This document shows positions 63,936 to 64,000 of a stretch of 64,000 bases of DNA, piece by piece. This DNA is from Exiguobacterium undae DSM 14481 (GTDB lineage: Bacteria > Bacillota > Bacilli > Exiguobacteriales > Exiguobacteriaceae). The stretch is from contig NZ_KK211187.1 in assembly GCF_000620805.1 (NCBI RefSeq), forward strand, positions 176,894 through 240,893, written 5' to 3'. Each line of letters opens with the position of its first letter. Positions within the stretch are counted from its first letter, which is position 1. The notes under the pieces were generated by a model, which was given only the letters and a program-made list of their open reading frames with translations, was not told the DNA's origin and made no database searches. A program made the translations under genes and the position numbers.

Positions 63936-63950
63936 GTGAAGTAACTTCAC
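63936..63950. promoter_or_regulatory. Palindrome upstream of DUF47-pit
   Basis: GTGAAGT-A-ACTTCAC, perfect 7-bp arms, 31 bp before the DUF47 start. Could be an operator or a leader hairpin. Confidence 0.3.
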
Positions 63951-64000
63951 GAGTTCGATTGTATCAGACGCTATTGTAAAAGAATACAACTATGTACCAC

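Overview
The window reads as chromosome of a moderate-GC, Gram-positive Bacillales-type bacterium. The gene set and protein texture point to Exiguobacterium or a close relative; this is inference from recognised families and was not searched. Supporting signs are strong AGGAGG-type ribosome sites, frequent TTG/GTG starts, compact stem-plus-T-run terminators, and bacillithiol (bshB2-yojF), queuosine (queCDEF), YkpA, YfmM, PepT and PdxK genes. No rRNA, tRNA or CRISPR array was recognised.

Layout. 0-7 kb: a Nudix gene cut by the left edge, the ABC-F ATPase ykpA, a tiny membrane ORF overlapping an SPFH/prohibitin gene, and a three-gene WxL cell-surface cluster. 6.7-12.1 kb: pepT, a complete IS200/IS605-type element (tnpA+tnpB with end hairpins), an MDR oxidoreductase and an RlmI-like methyltransferase. 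12.3-16.3 kb: an AT-rich island with a C5-cytosine methyltransferase, a restriction-endonuclease-like protein built of two similar halves, and an HNH nuclease. 16.3-31.4 kb: metabolic and envelope genes (OsmC, two aldo/keto reductases, a YjlB cupin, a monooxygenase, a YfcC-type carrier, DUF1028, a beta-helix protein, a YhfP reductase, an SH3-like protein), then a thermolysin-like protease, a GyrI-like protein and an HD-GYP protein. 31.6-37.3 kb: InhA-type metalloprotease, cold-shock protein, ring-cleavage dioxygenase, DUF3817 and a DEAD-box helicase.

37.3-41.6 kb is a probable redox module. A two-component system lies between DUF2231 on one side and a divergent operon (anchored acidic protein, ApbE flavinyltransferase, ferric-reductase-like membrane protein) on the other. 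Both flanking promoters carry the same 15-bp direct-repeat box at identical spacing from a shared TACAGTAA element, which suggests one regulon.

41.6-51.1 kb: hydrolases, yfmM, small proteins, a YgiB/YgiC-like pair, a POT peptide transporter and an NCS2 permease. 51.1-57.2 kb is sugar uptake: a sucrose-type PTS EIIBC with an antiterminator target overlapping its leader terminator, its LicT/SacT-like antiterminator (apparently starting at CTG), a fructokinase, a maltose-type PTS EIICB and a likely maltose-6'-phosphate phosphatase. 57.4-64 kb: a small XRE regulator, the queuosine precursor operon with a probable preQ1 riboswitch, bacillithiol deacetylase, pdxK, and the low-affinity phosphate transporter pit with its DUF47 partner.

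The two best candidates for something undescribed are the duplicated-half nuclease beside the C5 methyltransferase, and the two-component/ApbE/DUF2231 redox regulon.
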